Shown piece after piece: positions 44,148 to 54,017 of a stretch of 64,000 nt of DNA. The position numbers and the translations under genes were made by a program. This DNA comes from Thiotrichaceae bacterium (GTDB taxonomy: Bacteria; Pseudomonadota; Gammaproteobacteria; Beggiatoales; Beggiatoaceae), in NCBI GenBank assembly GCA_028688145.1, contig JAQTYU010000003.1:299982-363981 (forward strand). The letters run 5' to 3'. The notes beneath the pieces were generated by a model. It was given only the letters and a program-made list of their open reading frames with translations, made no database searches and was not told the origin of the DNA. Position 1 is the stretch's first letter, and every line of letters begins with the position of its first letter.

Positions 44148-44854
44148 GCTGCATCCTCCTCACTGAGGATAATTCTGGCACGTTCTTCCGCAGAAACACC
44201 CATCACCTTAGCTAACCAAGGGGGAGGCGCATCATGTAACACTTCTTGCAATTGTTTTAAAACTTCAACAGCCACCCCACCTTCAAGGTGCTTAATTGGG
44301 TGAATGCTGGCTTTCACAATTTTTGCAGCAGCAGGACCACCCACTGATGCGATATAAATCACATGGCAATCTTTGATTAAATCCGTGCGGAATGCATTTT
44401 TATCATCCACTTCAACCGTACATTCCGTAGAACGCACATCAATCAAACGGATTTCGTCGGTAGAAACTTGGTAAACCAAAAAACGGGCGCAAGAACCAAA
44501 ATGCCCGTCGATAACATCATAAGTATTGGAAGCACAAGCCACGCGAATCGAATTCGGCATTTCACCTGCTTGAAGAGGCTTAATGTCTGGGGTTTCTGCT
44601 TGCTTGGGCACGCTGTCTTCTTCAGCTTTGAGGAAGCGCACAGCCGCTTTTAATGCATCCATACTCATTTCAGCAAATTCGCCATTGGCAGCCGTTTTCA
44701 AGTCTTTGACCTTGATACCTGAAAGCTTATCTTCGGTCAGCGGTAAACCCACACATTCAACTAACACAGCGAGCAAACGGCGCGCGTCGGTGTCAGGTAA
44801 TACTCGCGCTGCAAGCCCTATACGCAGCGCGAGTTCACGAGATAAGGCTTGCAT
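44144..44854 (-). CDS. nifY: NifY/NafY-type FeMo-cofactor-binding protein
   Basis: A 236-residue protein with two parts. Residues 1-75 match the N-terminal helical domain of NafY/NifY (SRELALRIGLAARVLPDTDA). Residues about 100-220 are a NifX/NifY domain with IRVACASNTYDVIDGHFGSC (cofactor-binding region) and VIYIASVGGPAAAKIVKASI. Such proteins hold FeMo-co or stabilise cofactor-free dinitrogenase. The ATG at 44854 is chosen because AAGGAATTG precedes it; a TTG two codons upstream is not needed. Confidence 0.85.
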   Translation of the reverse strand: MQALSRELALRIGLAARVLPDTDARRLLAVLVECVGLPLTEDKLSGIKVKDLKTAANGEFAEMSMDALKAAVRFLKAEEDSVPKQAETPDIKPLQAGEMPNSIRVACASNTYDVIDGHFGSCARFLVYQVSTDEIRLIDVRSTECTVEVDDKNAFRTDLIKDCHVIYIASVGGPAAAKIVKASIHPIKHLEGGVAVEVLKQLQEVLHDAPPPWLAKVMGVSAEERARIILSEEDAA

Positions 44855-44864
44855 AATCAATTCC

Positions 44865-45065
44865 TTAAGCAGCTAAGCGAGTAATACAGCCGTCAACGGG
44901 ACAAGCTTCAACGCATTGAGGCTCGTCAAATTCACCTTCACATTCAGTGCAGCTGTCTTTGTTAATCTTGTAAGACACTTTACCAGACTTAATTGAAGTC
45001 GTGGGACAAACGGGTTCACAATCACCACAGAAGGTGCATTCGTCAGAGTTGATAACATAGGCCAT
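44865..45065 (-). CDS. 2[4Fe-4S] ferredoxin, nif-associated
   Basis: A 66-residue ferredoxin with two cluster motifs: CTFCGDCEPVC and, further on, CTECEGEFDEPQCVEACP, the second with the longer spacing found in nif-linked ferredoxins. It lies between nifT and nifY in the operon, a common place for it. It probably carries electrons for nitrogenase or for cofactor assembly. Confidence 0.9.
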   Translation of the reverse strand: MAYVINSDECTFCGDCEPVCPTTSIKSGKVSYKINKDSCTECEGEFDEPQCVEACPVDGCITRLAA

Positions 45066-45101
45066 GAAGATTCTCCTTAAATGATAAGAGCTAATTGCTA
45101 C

Positions 45102-45317
45102 TTAGACACGTTCACGCTTAAAACGGACAGTTACTGGATATTTTGGCTCTTCGCATGGTTCGATGTAATATTTTGAACCATCAGACAATTCAATATCACC
45201 ACCCCATTTGGTGGGGGTATCAAATTCGAGAGAGACGATCGTTTCTTCTAAGTCCTTTTTAGCGACGTAGAAAGTGATTTGTCCGTCTTCATTTTTGCGT
45301 AACATAACACTGGGCAT
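45102..45317 (-). CDS. nifT: NifT/FixU family protein
   Basis: A 71-residue protein with the NifT pattern MPSVMLRKNEDGQITFYVAK and KWGGDIELSDGSKYYIEP. NifT follows nifK in many diazotrophs; its role is unsettled. A perfect palindrome (45344-45369) lies between nifK and this gene. Confidence 0.92.
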   Translation of the reverse strand: MPSVMLRKNEDGQITFYVAKKDLEETIVSLEFDTPTKWGGDIELSDGSKYYIEPCEEPKYPVTVRFKRERV

Positions 45318-45343
45318 AGCCGTAACCTTGGTTGCATGGGAAT

Positions 45344-45369
45344 AACGTGGGGAAAGATTTCCCCACGTT
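45344..45369. terminator. perfect hairpin between nifK and nifT
   Basis: AACGTGGGGAAA-GA-TTTCCCCACGTT. No long T-run follows on the minus strand, so it probably reduces read-through or protects the nifHDK 3' end rather than stopping transcription fully. Confidence 0.7.
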
Positions 45370-45379
45370 TAAAACTTCT

Positions 45380-46951
45380 TTAGCGGACTAAGTCGTAGTT
45401 GTAGTCCGTTGTACCCATACCACGGGTTTCTTCGTCTAAACGTTCTAAGACGGCATTAACTAAGGTGGTCAATACGTGCATTGCACCTTCATAACCTAAA
45501 GTGGTGTGACGGTGTAAATGGTGTCTGTCGAAAATTGGGAAACCGATACGAATCAAGGGCACTTCAAACTCTTTACCTTTGTGTAAGGTATCGCGTTGGA
45601 TGAACTTGCCGTAAGAGTTACCAATCATGAAGTCAGGCTTGTTGGTGAACACTAAAGAACGCATGTGCCACAAGTCACAACCATTATGCACGGCACAATC
45701 CTTACCATAAGGAGAGCTTTCTAACAATTTTTGCACATCTTTTGCCCAACGCTTGTTAGCATTGTTGCTCAGGATATGGGTGGGTTCAGCACCGAGTTCT
45801 AACAAGAACTTAACCATACCAATCACGAAATCGGGGTCGCCCCACAAAGCAAACTTCTTGCCGTGTAACCAGGTATGAGAGTCCATCATCATGTCGACTA
45901 AACGACCACGTTCTTTTTCTAAAGAAGCAGGAATCGCTTTGCCCGTGGCTTCAGAAACTTTCATCAAGAATTCGTCGGTCCATTCCAAGCCCATCGGAAT
46001 GTTGACACGAGGAACTGCATGTTTCCAAGTGTTTTGGACGTATTTCTTGGTTTTTTCCAACTGATAAGGTTGTAACAAGAAAGTGTCGATACCGTTAGGT
46101 GCATCTTTGATTTCAGCTTGGGTGGTGCCACCTGCATACATGCGATATTCGCCGTCTGCTGGGGTGTCTAACACTTCTTCAGGGTCTGATAAGAACGCAT
46201 AAGGCACGTCCATTTCTTTCAACATGCGCTTGATAACGCGGAAGTTACCTAAATAGGTTTCAAAACCGGGCACAATGTTGACTTTCTTATTGCTACCAAC
46301 AACCTTGCCTTCCATGTAATTGAGCGTAAAGAAACGCGCAATCCCTTCAAACATGTTGTCCCAACCCGTGGTATGACTACCCACGAAGCTTGGAGTATGA
46401 GCAAAAGGCGTGGGGAAATCTTGAGGAATATTCCCAGCTTTCTTGGTGTTGTTGATGAATGCGTTTAAGTCATCACCAATAACTTCAGCCATACAAGTGG
46501 TAGAAACTGCGATAATGTCGGGCTTGTATAAAGCTTTAGCATTTTCTAAACCAGCGATCATGTTCTTTTGACCGCCGAACACTGCTGCGTCTTCAGTCAT
46601 TGAGTCAGAAACACAGGCTAAAGGTTCTTTGAAATGACGGTTGAAGTAGGTACGGAAGTAAGCTACACAACCTTGAGAACCATGCACATAAGGCAACGTT
46701 TTTTCAAAACCCAGAGCACATAACACTGCGCCTAAAGGTTGGCAAGCTTTTGCAGGGTTAACCGTTAAAGCTTCACGAGCGAAGTTGAGTTTTTGATACT
46801 CTTCACTTGTCGACCAGTTGAAGACTTCTTGAATCTTCTCATCTGGATGCTTTTCTTCATACATCGCTTGCTTGCGGGCTAAATTTTCTTTATATTCGTC
46901 ATCACGAAATAAAGGGTAACTGGGTTTGATGTTATCGACGTTTTGACTCAT
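45380..46951 (-). CDS. nifK: nitrogenase molybdenum-iron protein beta chain
   Basis: A 523-residue subunit of dinitrogenase. P-cluster cysteines lie in ACQPLGAVLCALGFEKTLPY (near 70), HGSQGCVAYFRTYFNRHFKE (near 95) and VSTTCMAEVIGDD (near 153). Length is that of the standard Mo form. It follows nifD after a 122-bp spacer with a hairpin and an 18-nt element, and has the ribosome binding site TAGGAGAG. It is part of the sigma-54-driven nifHDK unit. Confidence 0.98.
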   Translation of the reverse strand: MSQNVDNIKPSYPLFRDDEYKENLARKQAMYEEKHPDEKIQEVFNWSTSEEYQKLNFAREALTVNPAKACQPLGAVLCALGFEKTLPYVHGSQGCVAYFRTYFNRHFKEPLACVSDSMTEDAAVFGGQKNMIAGLENAKALYKPDIIAVSTTCMAEVIGDDLNAFINNTKKAGNIPQDFPTPFAHTPSFVGSHTTGWDNMFEGIARFFTLNYMEGKVVGSNKKVNIVPGFETYLGNFRVIKRMLKEMDVPYAFLSDPEEVLDTPADGEYRMYAGGTTQAEIKDAPNGIDTFLLQPYQLEKTKKYVQNTWKHAVPRVNIPMGLEWTDEFLMKVSEATGKAIPASLEKERGRLVDMMMDSHTWLHGKKFALWGDPDFVIGMVKFLLELGAEPTHILSNNANKRWAKDVQKLLESSPYGKDCAVHNGCDLWHMRSLVFTNKPDFMIGNSYGKFIQRDTLHKGKEFEVPLIRIGFPIFDRHHLHRHTTLGYEGAMHVLTTLVNAVLERLDEETRGMGTTDYNYDLVR

Positions 46952-46966
46952 GATACTCTCCTACCG

Positions 46967-46984
46967 CGCCACCCATCTGTGGAC
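46967..46984 (-). promoter_or_regulatory. 18-nt element upstream of nifK
   Basis: On the minus strand GTCCACAGATGGGTGGCG lies 15 nt before the nifK start, just upstream of its ribosome binding site. The identical 18-mer precedes nifD. It can fold as CCAC-AGATGG-GTGG. Confidence 0.6.
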
Positions 46985-47016
46985 AACGGCCTTAAAGTAA
47001 ATCCGCTTAGGGATAC

Positions 47017-47049
47017 GGGTAAAGAAGCGATAGCAGCGTTTCTTTACCC
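47017..47049 (-). other. intercistronic hairpin between nifD and nifK
   Basis: GGGTAAAGAA...TTCTTTACCC is a 10-bp perfect stem with a 13-nt loop just after the nifD stop. Without a T-run it is probably an mRNA-stabilising or processing structure. Confidence 0.65.
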
Positions 47050-47073
47050 ACATTTGTTGTTCAGACCTAAAAA

Positions 47074-48558
47074 TTACGCAGCACTGACCGCAGCTTTTTG
47101 TTCGCCAGCTTCAGATTTTTTCCAAGGTGCGTTCATCTTGTTCCAGCAAGGATTGTTCAGCGTCATGTCCATATCGCGGGCAAAAATCGCAAAACCATCA
47201 TAGCCGTGATAAGGACCTGAGTAATCCCATGAGTGCATTTGACGGAAGGGAATACCCATCTTTTGGAAAATGTACTTTTCTTTGATCCCAGAACCGATCA
47301 AGTCAGGCTTCATCTTCTTCACGAATTCTTCAAACTCATAACCCGTTACGTCATCATATAACAAGGTAGCATCGCCCATTTCTTTCATGGTACGGTCGTA
47401 GTCGTCGTTGTGACCGAATTCGTAACCAGCACCAATCACTTCCATGCCTAAATCTTCATAAGCACCGATAGTGTGACGAGGACGCAGACCACCCACGTAC
47501 AACATGACGCGCTTGCCTTCTAAACGAGGACGGTACTTCGCAATAACGGGTTCCATTTCTGCGGTGTACTTAGCAATCACACGTTCTGCACCGGCTTTGA
47601 TGCTGTCATCAAAGTAGGAAGCAATTTTACGTAAGGATTCAGCAATTTTGGTAGGACCGAAGAAGTTGTATTCAACCCATGGAATCCCATACTTTTCTTC
47701 CATGTGACGAGAAATGTAGTTCATGGAACGGTAGCAGTGCAGCAGGTTCAATTTGACCTTAGGAGTCAATTCCATTTCTGCGATCGTGCCATCACCAGAC
47801 CATTGAGCCACTACACGCAAGCCCATTTCTTCTAACAGGGTACGAGAAGCCCAAGCGTCACCACCGATGTTATAGTCACCGATCACGGCAACGTCATAAG
47901 GGGTCGTTTGGAAGCTGTTGTCTTCATCACGTGCACCTAAAACCCAGTCACGGACTGCGTCGTTCGCAATGTGGTGACCTAAGGATTGAGAAACCCCACG
48001 GAAACCTTCGCAACGCACGGGAACAACAGGCTTGGATAATTCTTTGCCTTTTTTCTTGGCAATCGCTTCAATATCATCCCCAATCAAACCGATTGGACAT
48101 TCTGATTGAATCGTGATCCCCTTATTTAAAGGGAATAATAAATCGATTTCGCTGATTAACTTATCTAACTTCTTGTCACCGCCGAAAACGATGTCTTTTT
48201 CTTGGAAGTCAGAGGTAAAGTTCATCGTGCCGTAGGTATTGATACCCGTAGTCCCGACGTAATAGTTACGGCGACCTGCACGAGAGTATTGTCCGCAACC
48301 CACAGGACCGTGAGAAATATGGATCATGTCCTTGATAGGACCCCATACCACGCCCTTAGAGCCTGCATAAGCACATCCCCGAATGGTCATCACACCAGGT
48401 AAGGATTTCTTATTGGAGGTAATGCACTTATTGGATTTTTCCAAGCTAGGATCGTTGACAGCAAGGTGTTTGCTACGATCTTTTTTAGCTTGTTCAGGAT
48501 AAACCTCAAGCACTTCTTGGATAAGGGCTTCGGTTTGTTCACGAGTCATAACTGTCAT
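47074..48558 (-). CDS. nifD: nitrogenase molybdenum-iron protein alpha chain
   Basis: A 494-residue subunit carrying FeMo-co. P-cluster cysteines are in [19 protein letters not shown] (C62 region), [18 protein letters not shown] (C88 region) and [12 protein letters not shown] (C154 region). The FeMo-co ligands are the Cys of [20 protein letters not shown] and the His of [19 protein letters not shown]. This is the Mo-type enzyme; no vnf/anf features are seen. It has the ribosome binding site GGAGACAG. Confidence 0.98.
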   Translation of the reverse strand: MTVMTREQTEALIQEVLEVYPEQAKKDRSKHLAVNDPSLEKSNKCITSNKKSLPGVMTIRGCAYAGSKGVVWGPIKDMIHISHGPVGCGQYSRAGRRNYYVGTTGINTYGTMNFTSDFQEKDIVFGGDKKLDKLISEIDLLFPLNKGITIQSECPIGLIGDDIEAIAKKKGKELSKPVVPVRCEGFRGVSQSLGHHIANDAVRDWVLGARDEDNSFQTTPYDVAVIGDYNIGGDAWASRTLLEEMGLRVVAQWSGDGTIAEMELTPKVKLNLLHCYRSMNYISRHMEEKYGIPWVEYNFFGPTKIAESLRKIASYFDDSIKAGAERVIAKYTAEMEPVIAKYRPRLEGKRVMLYVGGLRPRHTIGAYEDLGMEVIGAGYEFGHNDDYDRTMKEMGDATLLYDDVTGYEFEEFVKKMKPDLIGSGIKEKYIFQKMGIPFRQMHSWDYSGPYHGYDGFAIFARDMDMTLNNPCWNKMNAPWKKSEAGEQKAAVSAA

Positions 48559-48581
48559 AATCTGTCTCCGTTACTATCCGT

Positions 48582-48599
48582 CGCCACCCATCTGTGGAC
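48582..48599 (-). promoter_or_regulatory. 18-nt element upstream of nifD
   Basis: The minus-strand GTCCACAGATGGGTGGCG lies 23 nt before the nifD start and is identical to the element before nifK, though the flanking sequences differ. Confidence 0.6.
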
Positions 48600-48627
48600 G
48601 CACGGTACAAGTGTGGACATCGGGGGT

Positions 48628-48657
48628 GAGGTTGCTGGCTGAAAAGTCAGCAACCTC
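48628..48657 (-). other. intercistronic hairpin between nifH and nifD
   Basis: GAGGTTGCTG-ACTTTTCAGC-CAGCAACCTC forms a 10-bp stem just after the nifH stop. A hairpin here is common in nifHDK operons and is thought to give more nifH message than nifDK. Confidence 0.7.
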
Positions 48658-48668
48658 AAATCTCTAAA

Positions 48669-49574
<906 letters not shown>

Positions 49575-49597
49575 TTAGTGTGTCGCATATACATAAT

Positions 49598-49613
49598 GGC
49601 AATTAGTGTGCCA
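49598..49613 (-). promoter_or_regulatory. sigma-54 (-24/-12) promoter of nifH
   Basis: On the minus strand TGGCAC-ACTAA-TTGCC fits the sigma-54 consensus (TGGCAC-N5-TTGCA/T) with a single mismatch at the end. It is correctly placed and oriented for nifH. Confidence 0.88.
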
Positions 49614-49711
49614 TCACGAAAAATATTTATAACTAATTGATTTTATTTAAAATATACTATGTTAGTTTAGTAAAATTACAGGTAATTTTTGCGACAAAGC
49701 CAAATGTTGTA

Positions 49712-49727
49712 TGTAGCATTAATTACA
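49712..49727 (-). promoter_or_regulatory. NifA upstream activator sequence
   Basis: TGT-AGCATTAATT-ACA matches the NifA site TGT-N10-ACA exactly. It lies about 100 bp upstream of the sigma-54 promoter, the usual distance for looping. A T/A-rich region between them could bind IHF. Confidence 0.75.
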
Positions 49728-49923
49728 AAATACAACAACCAACATAAGGGTATTAATTTTGAGGTAGGAAATCCTACAATTTGTGATTTGTCGAAGAGCT
49801 TTTAAGTTTTAAAAATCGAGCAGGTCTTCGATCAGTTTAAGATGGCTTAATCTTTAGTCAGGGGAAAATCGCTTATAATAAGCCTTATTATTTTCCACAT
49901 TCAGTACGCCCGAGGACAACACT

Positions 49924-50811
49924 ATGGTCGAATATGACAATAAGTCATGGCTTAAGCTATTTTTAACTCTGGAAGGCTCAGTGCTGCCCAGTATCATGCC
50001 GCGTATTCTGATTTGTGGCGTATTTGCCGCCGCAATTCATGCAATTCATTTGTGGATTACACCCTTGAGTGGCGTGGTCGCAACCCCGTGGCAATTGGTG
50101 GGTTTGGCTTTGGGCCTGTTATTAGTGTTTCGCACCAACACCGCTTACGAACGTTATTGGGAAGGACGGCGGATGTGGGGCGCGGTGGTGAATTACACCC
50201 GCAATTTTACCGTGGCGACTTTGTCGTATTTAGACCCCAACCACCCCGACACTCCCGCCACGCAACAACGACTCATTAAATTAGTTGCCGCCTACCCCGC
50301 GCTGATGAAACAACGTTTGCGTGACGAAAAAAATCTGACTGAAATCGCCCATCTAATCACGGCTGAAGATAAGGCAGTGCTCACAAACTCCATTCACCTG
50401 CCGCTTGATTTAGAAATACTCATAGCCCGTATCCTGTTACAAGCCCAACAAAAACAGCTCTTTTCTGTCGAACAATTACGGATATGGGACAGCAGCCTTG
50501 TCGAATTAATGAATGCTTTGGGCGCGTGTGAACGCATTAAAAATACCCCCTTGCCGATTGCCTATGTGCTGCATTTAAAACGCTTTTTATACATTTTCTG
50601 CTTAAGTTTACCTTTTCCTTTGGTTAGCAGTTTTGGGTGGTGGAGCGTGTTAATTGTGATGTTGTTTGGATATGCGTTCATTGGGATTGAAGAAATTGGG
50701 GTAGAAATTGAAGACCCCTTCGGCACTGATCCCAATGATTTACCCTTAGATAAAATCTGCCAAGGTATTCAAAGCACCTTGCTCGACACTCTGAACAAAC
50801 ACACGGCATAA
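49924..50811 (+). CDS. bestrophin-like membrane channel (UPF0187)
   Basis: A 295-residue membrane protein. It carries the family features: a first membrane pair (about 25-80), a FRTNTAYERYWEGRRMWGAV stretch near 68-87, and a C-terminal membrane pair with VSSFGWWSVLIVMLFGYAFI, then GIEEIGVEIEDPFGTDPNDL. Bacterial bestrophins are pentameric cation or anion channels. The start has CCCGAGGACAAC upstream. The tilS start lies 3 bases after its stop, so they are co-transcribed. Confidence 0.88.
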   Translation: MVEYDNKSWLKLFLTLEGSVLPSIMPRILICGVFAAAIHAIHLWITPLSGVVATPWQLVGLALGLLLVFRTNTAYERYWEGRRMWGAVVNYTRNFTVATLSYLDPNHPDTPATQQRLIKLVAAYPALMKQRLRDEKNLTEIAHLITAEDKAVLTNSIHLPLDLEILIARILLQAQQKQLFSVEQLRIWDSSLVELMNALGACERIKNTPLPIAYVLHLKRFLYIFCLSLPFPLVSSFGWWSVLIVMLFGYAFIGIEEIGVEIEDPFGTDPNDLPLDKICQGIQSTLLDTLNKHTA

Positions 50812-50814
50812 GCG

Positions 50815-52131
50815 GTGTTCAATCCCACACAATTATTACAAACCCTGCAACAATTGCCGCCGTGTCGCCGTTATTGGGTGGCATACAGCGGCGGTTTAGA
50901 CTCGCATGTGTTGTTGCACGCACTGGCACAATTGCGCCCGCAGTTTTCGGCACAATTAAACGCGGTGCATATTCATCATGGTTTAAACCCCTTAGCCGAC
51001 CAATGGGCGCAGCATTGCCAGCAAGTTTGTGCGGATTTGGCAATTCCTTGCACGGTGCACGCAGTCAATATTCCCAGAAATACGGGCGCGAGTTTAGAAG
51101 CCCTTGCGCGCGATGCCCGATATTCCGCTTTAGAAAATGTGCTCGGTGCGGGCGAGATTTGTTTCACCGCCCATCATGGCGACGACCAAGCAGAAACCGT
51201 CTTGCTGCAATTATTTCGGGGCGCAGGCGTGGCAGGTTTGGCAGCAATGCCACGTTCTGCGCCCTTGGGAAAAGGTTGGCAAGTGCGTCCCTTGTTGAAT
51301 TATTCCCGCGCCCAATTGCAACACTACGCCCAAACCCAGCAATTACACTGGATTGAAGATGACAGCAATATCGACCTGCGTTTTGATCGCAATTTTTTAA
51401 GACATGCAGTTTTACCGCTTTTGCAGCAACGCTGGCGCAGTCTTTCCCCTACTTTGCAGCGTGTGGCACAACATCAAGCGGAAGCGGATGGTTTGTTGCA
51501 AGAAATTGGCGTGGTCGATTTAACCCATTGTTTTGGGGAAAGCACACAGCAATTGCAGCTCGCTATCCTACAAAATTTGTCGCCCGCCCGACAACGCAAC
51601 GTGCTGCGCTTGTGGATTAAACAGCAGGCTTTAACGTTGCCATCGACGGCACAATTAGCCCGTTTACAAGAAGATGTATTGCACGCCGCCCCCGATCGTC
51701 AGCCCGTGCTGCGTTGGGAAGGCGGTGAAATTCGACGTTATCGTGATCAGTTATATGTCATCCCGCCCTTGCCTGAAGTGCCAACCCACTGTTTAACTTG
51801 GCGATTTCCTGAACTTTTAGAATTACCCTTGGGCAGTTTACGAGCGATACCGAGTCGTGGGCGCGGTTTACGATTACCGCAAGGCACATTATTAAACGTG
51901 CAGTTTCGACAAGGCGGCGAACACTTAAAAGTGCGCGGACAACATCATAGCCTTAAAAAACTGTTACAAATTACACCGTTGCCGACATGGTTACGTGCTT
52001 ATTTGCCGCTAGTTTATTTGGAACAACAATTGATTGCCGTACCAGAAATCGCGATTGATGACGCTTTCTTATCGAAAACGGGTGAACAGGCTTGGATTTT
52101 GGAATGGAAATATGCAGGAAAATCTATTTGA
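50815..52131 (+). CDS. tilS: tRNA(Ile)-lysidine synthase
   Basis: A 438-residue enzyme that converts the C34 wobble base of the CAU-anticodon tRNA-Ile to lysidine. Start is GTG at 50815. The PP-loop SGGLDSHVLLHAL lies near residue 25 and VHIHHGLNPLADQW near 58; ENVLGAGEICFTAHHGDDQA near 110 and DDSNIDLRFDRNFLRHAVLP near 180 are family motifs. The C-terminal TilS domains run to 431. The last 20 bases overlap the start of the next gene. Confidence 0.95.
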   Translation: MFNPTQLLQTLQQLPPCRRYWVAYSGGLDSHVLLHALAQLRPQFSAQLNAVHIHHGLNPLADQWAQHCQQVCADLAIPCTVHAVNIPRNTGASLEALARDARYSALENVLGAGEICFTAHHGDDQAETVLLQLFRGAGVAGLAAMPRSAPLGKGWQVRPLLNYSRAQLQHYAQTQQLHWIEDDSNIDLRFDRNFLRHAVLPLLQQRWRSLSPTLQRVAQHQAEADGLLQEIGVVDLTHCFGESTQQLQLAILQNLSPARQRNVLRLWIKQQALTLPSTAQLARLQEDVLHAAPDRQPVLRWEGGEIRRYRDQLYVIPPLPEVPTHCLTWRFPELLELPLGSLRAIPSRGRGLRLPQGTLLNVQFRQGGEHLKVRGQHHSLKKLLQITPLPTWLRAYLPLVYLEQQLIAVPEIAIDDAFLSKTGEQAWILEWKYAGKSI

Positions 52132-52921
52132 AGCGGCTTATTGTTGTTTATTAGCGGCTGAAATTACCGATAAAATTCAATTAACTCAGCAAACGGTTGC
52201 GGCGTGGCAGGCGGGAAAATTGAGCCTTGATGCGTATCCCGTGCAGCCAATTCCTCAGGCAGGACAACCTGCGCGTTTAAATTTGGTTACGCCGCGTGCT
52301 GTGCCAAAACGCGGTTTATCTTCTGTGGCGGGAAAAATCGCCTTGTTACATGCGGTGGCGCACATTGAATTTAATGCGATTAATTTGGCGTGGGATGCGG
52401 TTTATCGTTTCCAAAATATGCCGCCTGAATTTTATGCGGACTGGGTGCAAGTCGCCGCTGAAGAAGCTTATCACTTCAATTTAATTCATGCGCAGTTGCA
52501 GCACTATGGCGCGGAATATGGCGATTTACCCGCGCACAAAGGTTTGTGGGACATGGCAACCGACACTGCGCATGATGTTTTAGTGCGTATGGCGCTAGTG
52601 CCGCGTGTCTTGGAAGCGCGTGGTTTGGATGCAACGCCCAGCATTATTCATAAATTGCAGCAGGCGGGTGAAACGGCTTTGGTGGAAATTTTAGAAATTA
52701 TTTTGCGTGATGAAATAGGGCATGTGGCAAAGGGTTCATATTGGTTTCATTGGCTGTGTCAGCAACGCGGTTTAGAGCCTGAAACCACGTTTCGACAATT
52801 GTTAAAACAGCATTTTCGGGGAAAATTGCGTGGCGCGTTGAATTGGGAGGCGCGGCTGGCGGCGGGATTTACTGCGAAAGAATTGGAAAATTTGTGGGCG
52901 AGTTATCATTCTAAAAGTTAA
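52112..52921 (+). CDS. ferritin-like protein (DUF455 family)
   Basis: A 269-residue protein starting at 52112 (MQENLFEAAYCCLLAAEITD), chosen over an in-frame ATG 26 codons upstream that lies deep in tilS. It has the DUF455 layout of a ferritin-like four-helix bundle with probable metal ligands in AVAHIEFNAINLAWDAVYRF, AAEEAYHFNLIHAQLQHYG and ILRDEIGHVAKGSYWFHW. Related to MiaE-type diiron proteins; substrate unknown. Confidence 0.85.
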   Translation: MQENLFEAAYCCLLAAEITDKIQLTQQTVAAWQAGKLSLDAYPVQPIPQAGQPARLNLVTPRAVPKRGLSSVAGKIALLHAVAHIEFNAINLAWDAVYRFQNMPPEFYADWVQVAAEEAYHFNLIHAQLQHYGAEYGDLPAHKGLWDMATDTAHDVLVRMALVPRVLEARGLDATPSIIHKLQQAGETALVEILEIILRDEIGHVAKGSYWFHWLCQQRGLEPETTFRQLLKQHFRGKLRGALNWEARLAAGFTAKELENLWASYHSKS

Positions 52922-52930
52922 GGAGGCTTT

Positions 52931-53503
52931 ATGAGAGTTCTTATTTATTTGAGTTTGTTATTATTGTTGGCGTGTTCTGATGAAGAAGCGATGAAAGCCG
53001 CGAAGGCAGCTGAACAGGCTAAAATTGCAGAGGCGGCGCGGGTTGCTGAAACAAGTAAGCAAACCAAGCTCATGTTGGAGGAAATGGATTTGGTGTTTAA
53101 CACCATCAAAACCGAAGAAAAGGCTAATAAAAAATTGGAGGACATATACCAACGGAGTTATTTAAAGTTGGATATTCTGCCTGAAAAATACCCTCAGGCT
53201 GATCCTGAAGCCATCGCAGTTGTTAAAGAAGCTAGGGGACTTTTTGAGTTTTTGTACGACATAATGAGGGAATATGCTTCAGCTTCAAAGCTGGATATTT
53301 TGATGAAACTCATCAGCCATTCTGCTGTTGCACTGACTAGTGGGGGGAAATCCTTACCAGAGGCACTTGGCAGTCTTAGCCAAGAACTCACTGGTAAACA
53401 AAAAGAATTTGCTGAAAGAACGAACAAACTGCAATTTCATCTTGATCAACTCGAAATCAAGATGTGCAACAAGTATCAAATCCGTTGTAAAACAAAATCT
53501 TAA
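52931..53503 (+). CDS. lipoprotein of unknown function
   Basis: A 190-residue lipoprotein: signal MRVLIYLSLLLLLAC with the lipobox cysteine at 15. Asp at +3 after the cysteine-serine pair makes outer-membrane placement plausible. The mature part is charged and helical (MKAAKAAEQAKIAEAARVAE, then ELTGKQKEFAERTNKLQFHL), with two C-terminal cysteines (KMCNKYQIRCK). No family recognised. It has a good AAGGAGG leader. Confidence 0.65.
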   Translation: MRVLIYLSLLLLLACSDEEAMKAAKAAEQAKIAEAARVAETSKQTKLMLEEMDLVFNTIKTEEKANKKLEDIYQRSYLKLDILPEKYPQADPEAIAVVKEARGLFEFLYDIMREYASASKLDILMKLISHSAVALTSGGKSLPEALGSLSQELTGKQKEFAERTNKLQFHLDQLEIKMCNKYQIRCKTKS

Positions 53504-53521
53504 TATTTCGTCCTACAAACG

Positions 53522-53971
53522 TTACTCCTTAAAAAATTCATCACCTAAGGGTGAGTCTGATTTAACAGGTTTTAAGGAAGTTGGCGTTCTTCGCACAGAA
53601 GATTTTCTTAACGGCGACACAGGCAAGGTTTGTTTATAAGCTTCATAAACTTCTAAAAATCCCAAAAATGCACTGACACCCAACAACACAATCGGCACTA
53701 AAGTCAGCGCGTTCAAGCCCCATTTCATCAACATGATCAGGGCTGCACTTGCCATCAAATAAGCCCCCATTTTGGGCTTACTCATGACCATACCCGCCCC
53801 CGCCAATGCCAACACAGAAATGAGAAGACTGGTCACGCTGACATGTGCTAATTGAGCAGTTTCTGGCTGAGTTTTCGGAAAAGGTATGATTACAAATCCA
53901 TATAACACAAGGCTTTCCGAGAGCGCAAATAATCCCCCAATAATTCCCAACACAAATGCACCGATTTTCAA
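53522..53971 (-). CDS. small integral membrane protein, unknown function
   Basis: A 149-residue protein with four probable membrane segments: residues 5-28, 45-65, 70-85 and 88-105. It ends in a basic, Ser-rich cytoplasmic tail. It converges with the lipoprotein gene and lies 46 bp downstream of polA on the same strand. No family recognised. Confidence 0.65.
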   Translation of the reverse strand: MKIGAFVLGIIGGLFALSESLVLYGFVIIPFPKTQPETAQLAHVSVTSLLISVLALAGAGMVMSKPKMGAYLMASAALIMLMKWGLNALTLVPIVLLGVSAFLGFLEVYEAYKQTLPVSPLRKSSVRRTPTSLKPVKSDSPLGDEFFKE

Positions 53972-54017
53972 ATTACGCCCCTATCACAAGCCCTGACCAG
54001 AGGTTTATCATAACAGC

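Noticed and set aside
46967..48599. The 18-mer before nifD/nifK as a sigma-54 promoter or NifA site
   Set aside because: It has neither GG-N10-GC spacing with TGGCAC/TTGC nor TGT-N10-ACA, so it is not a promoter of that type.
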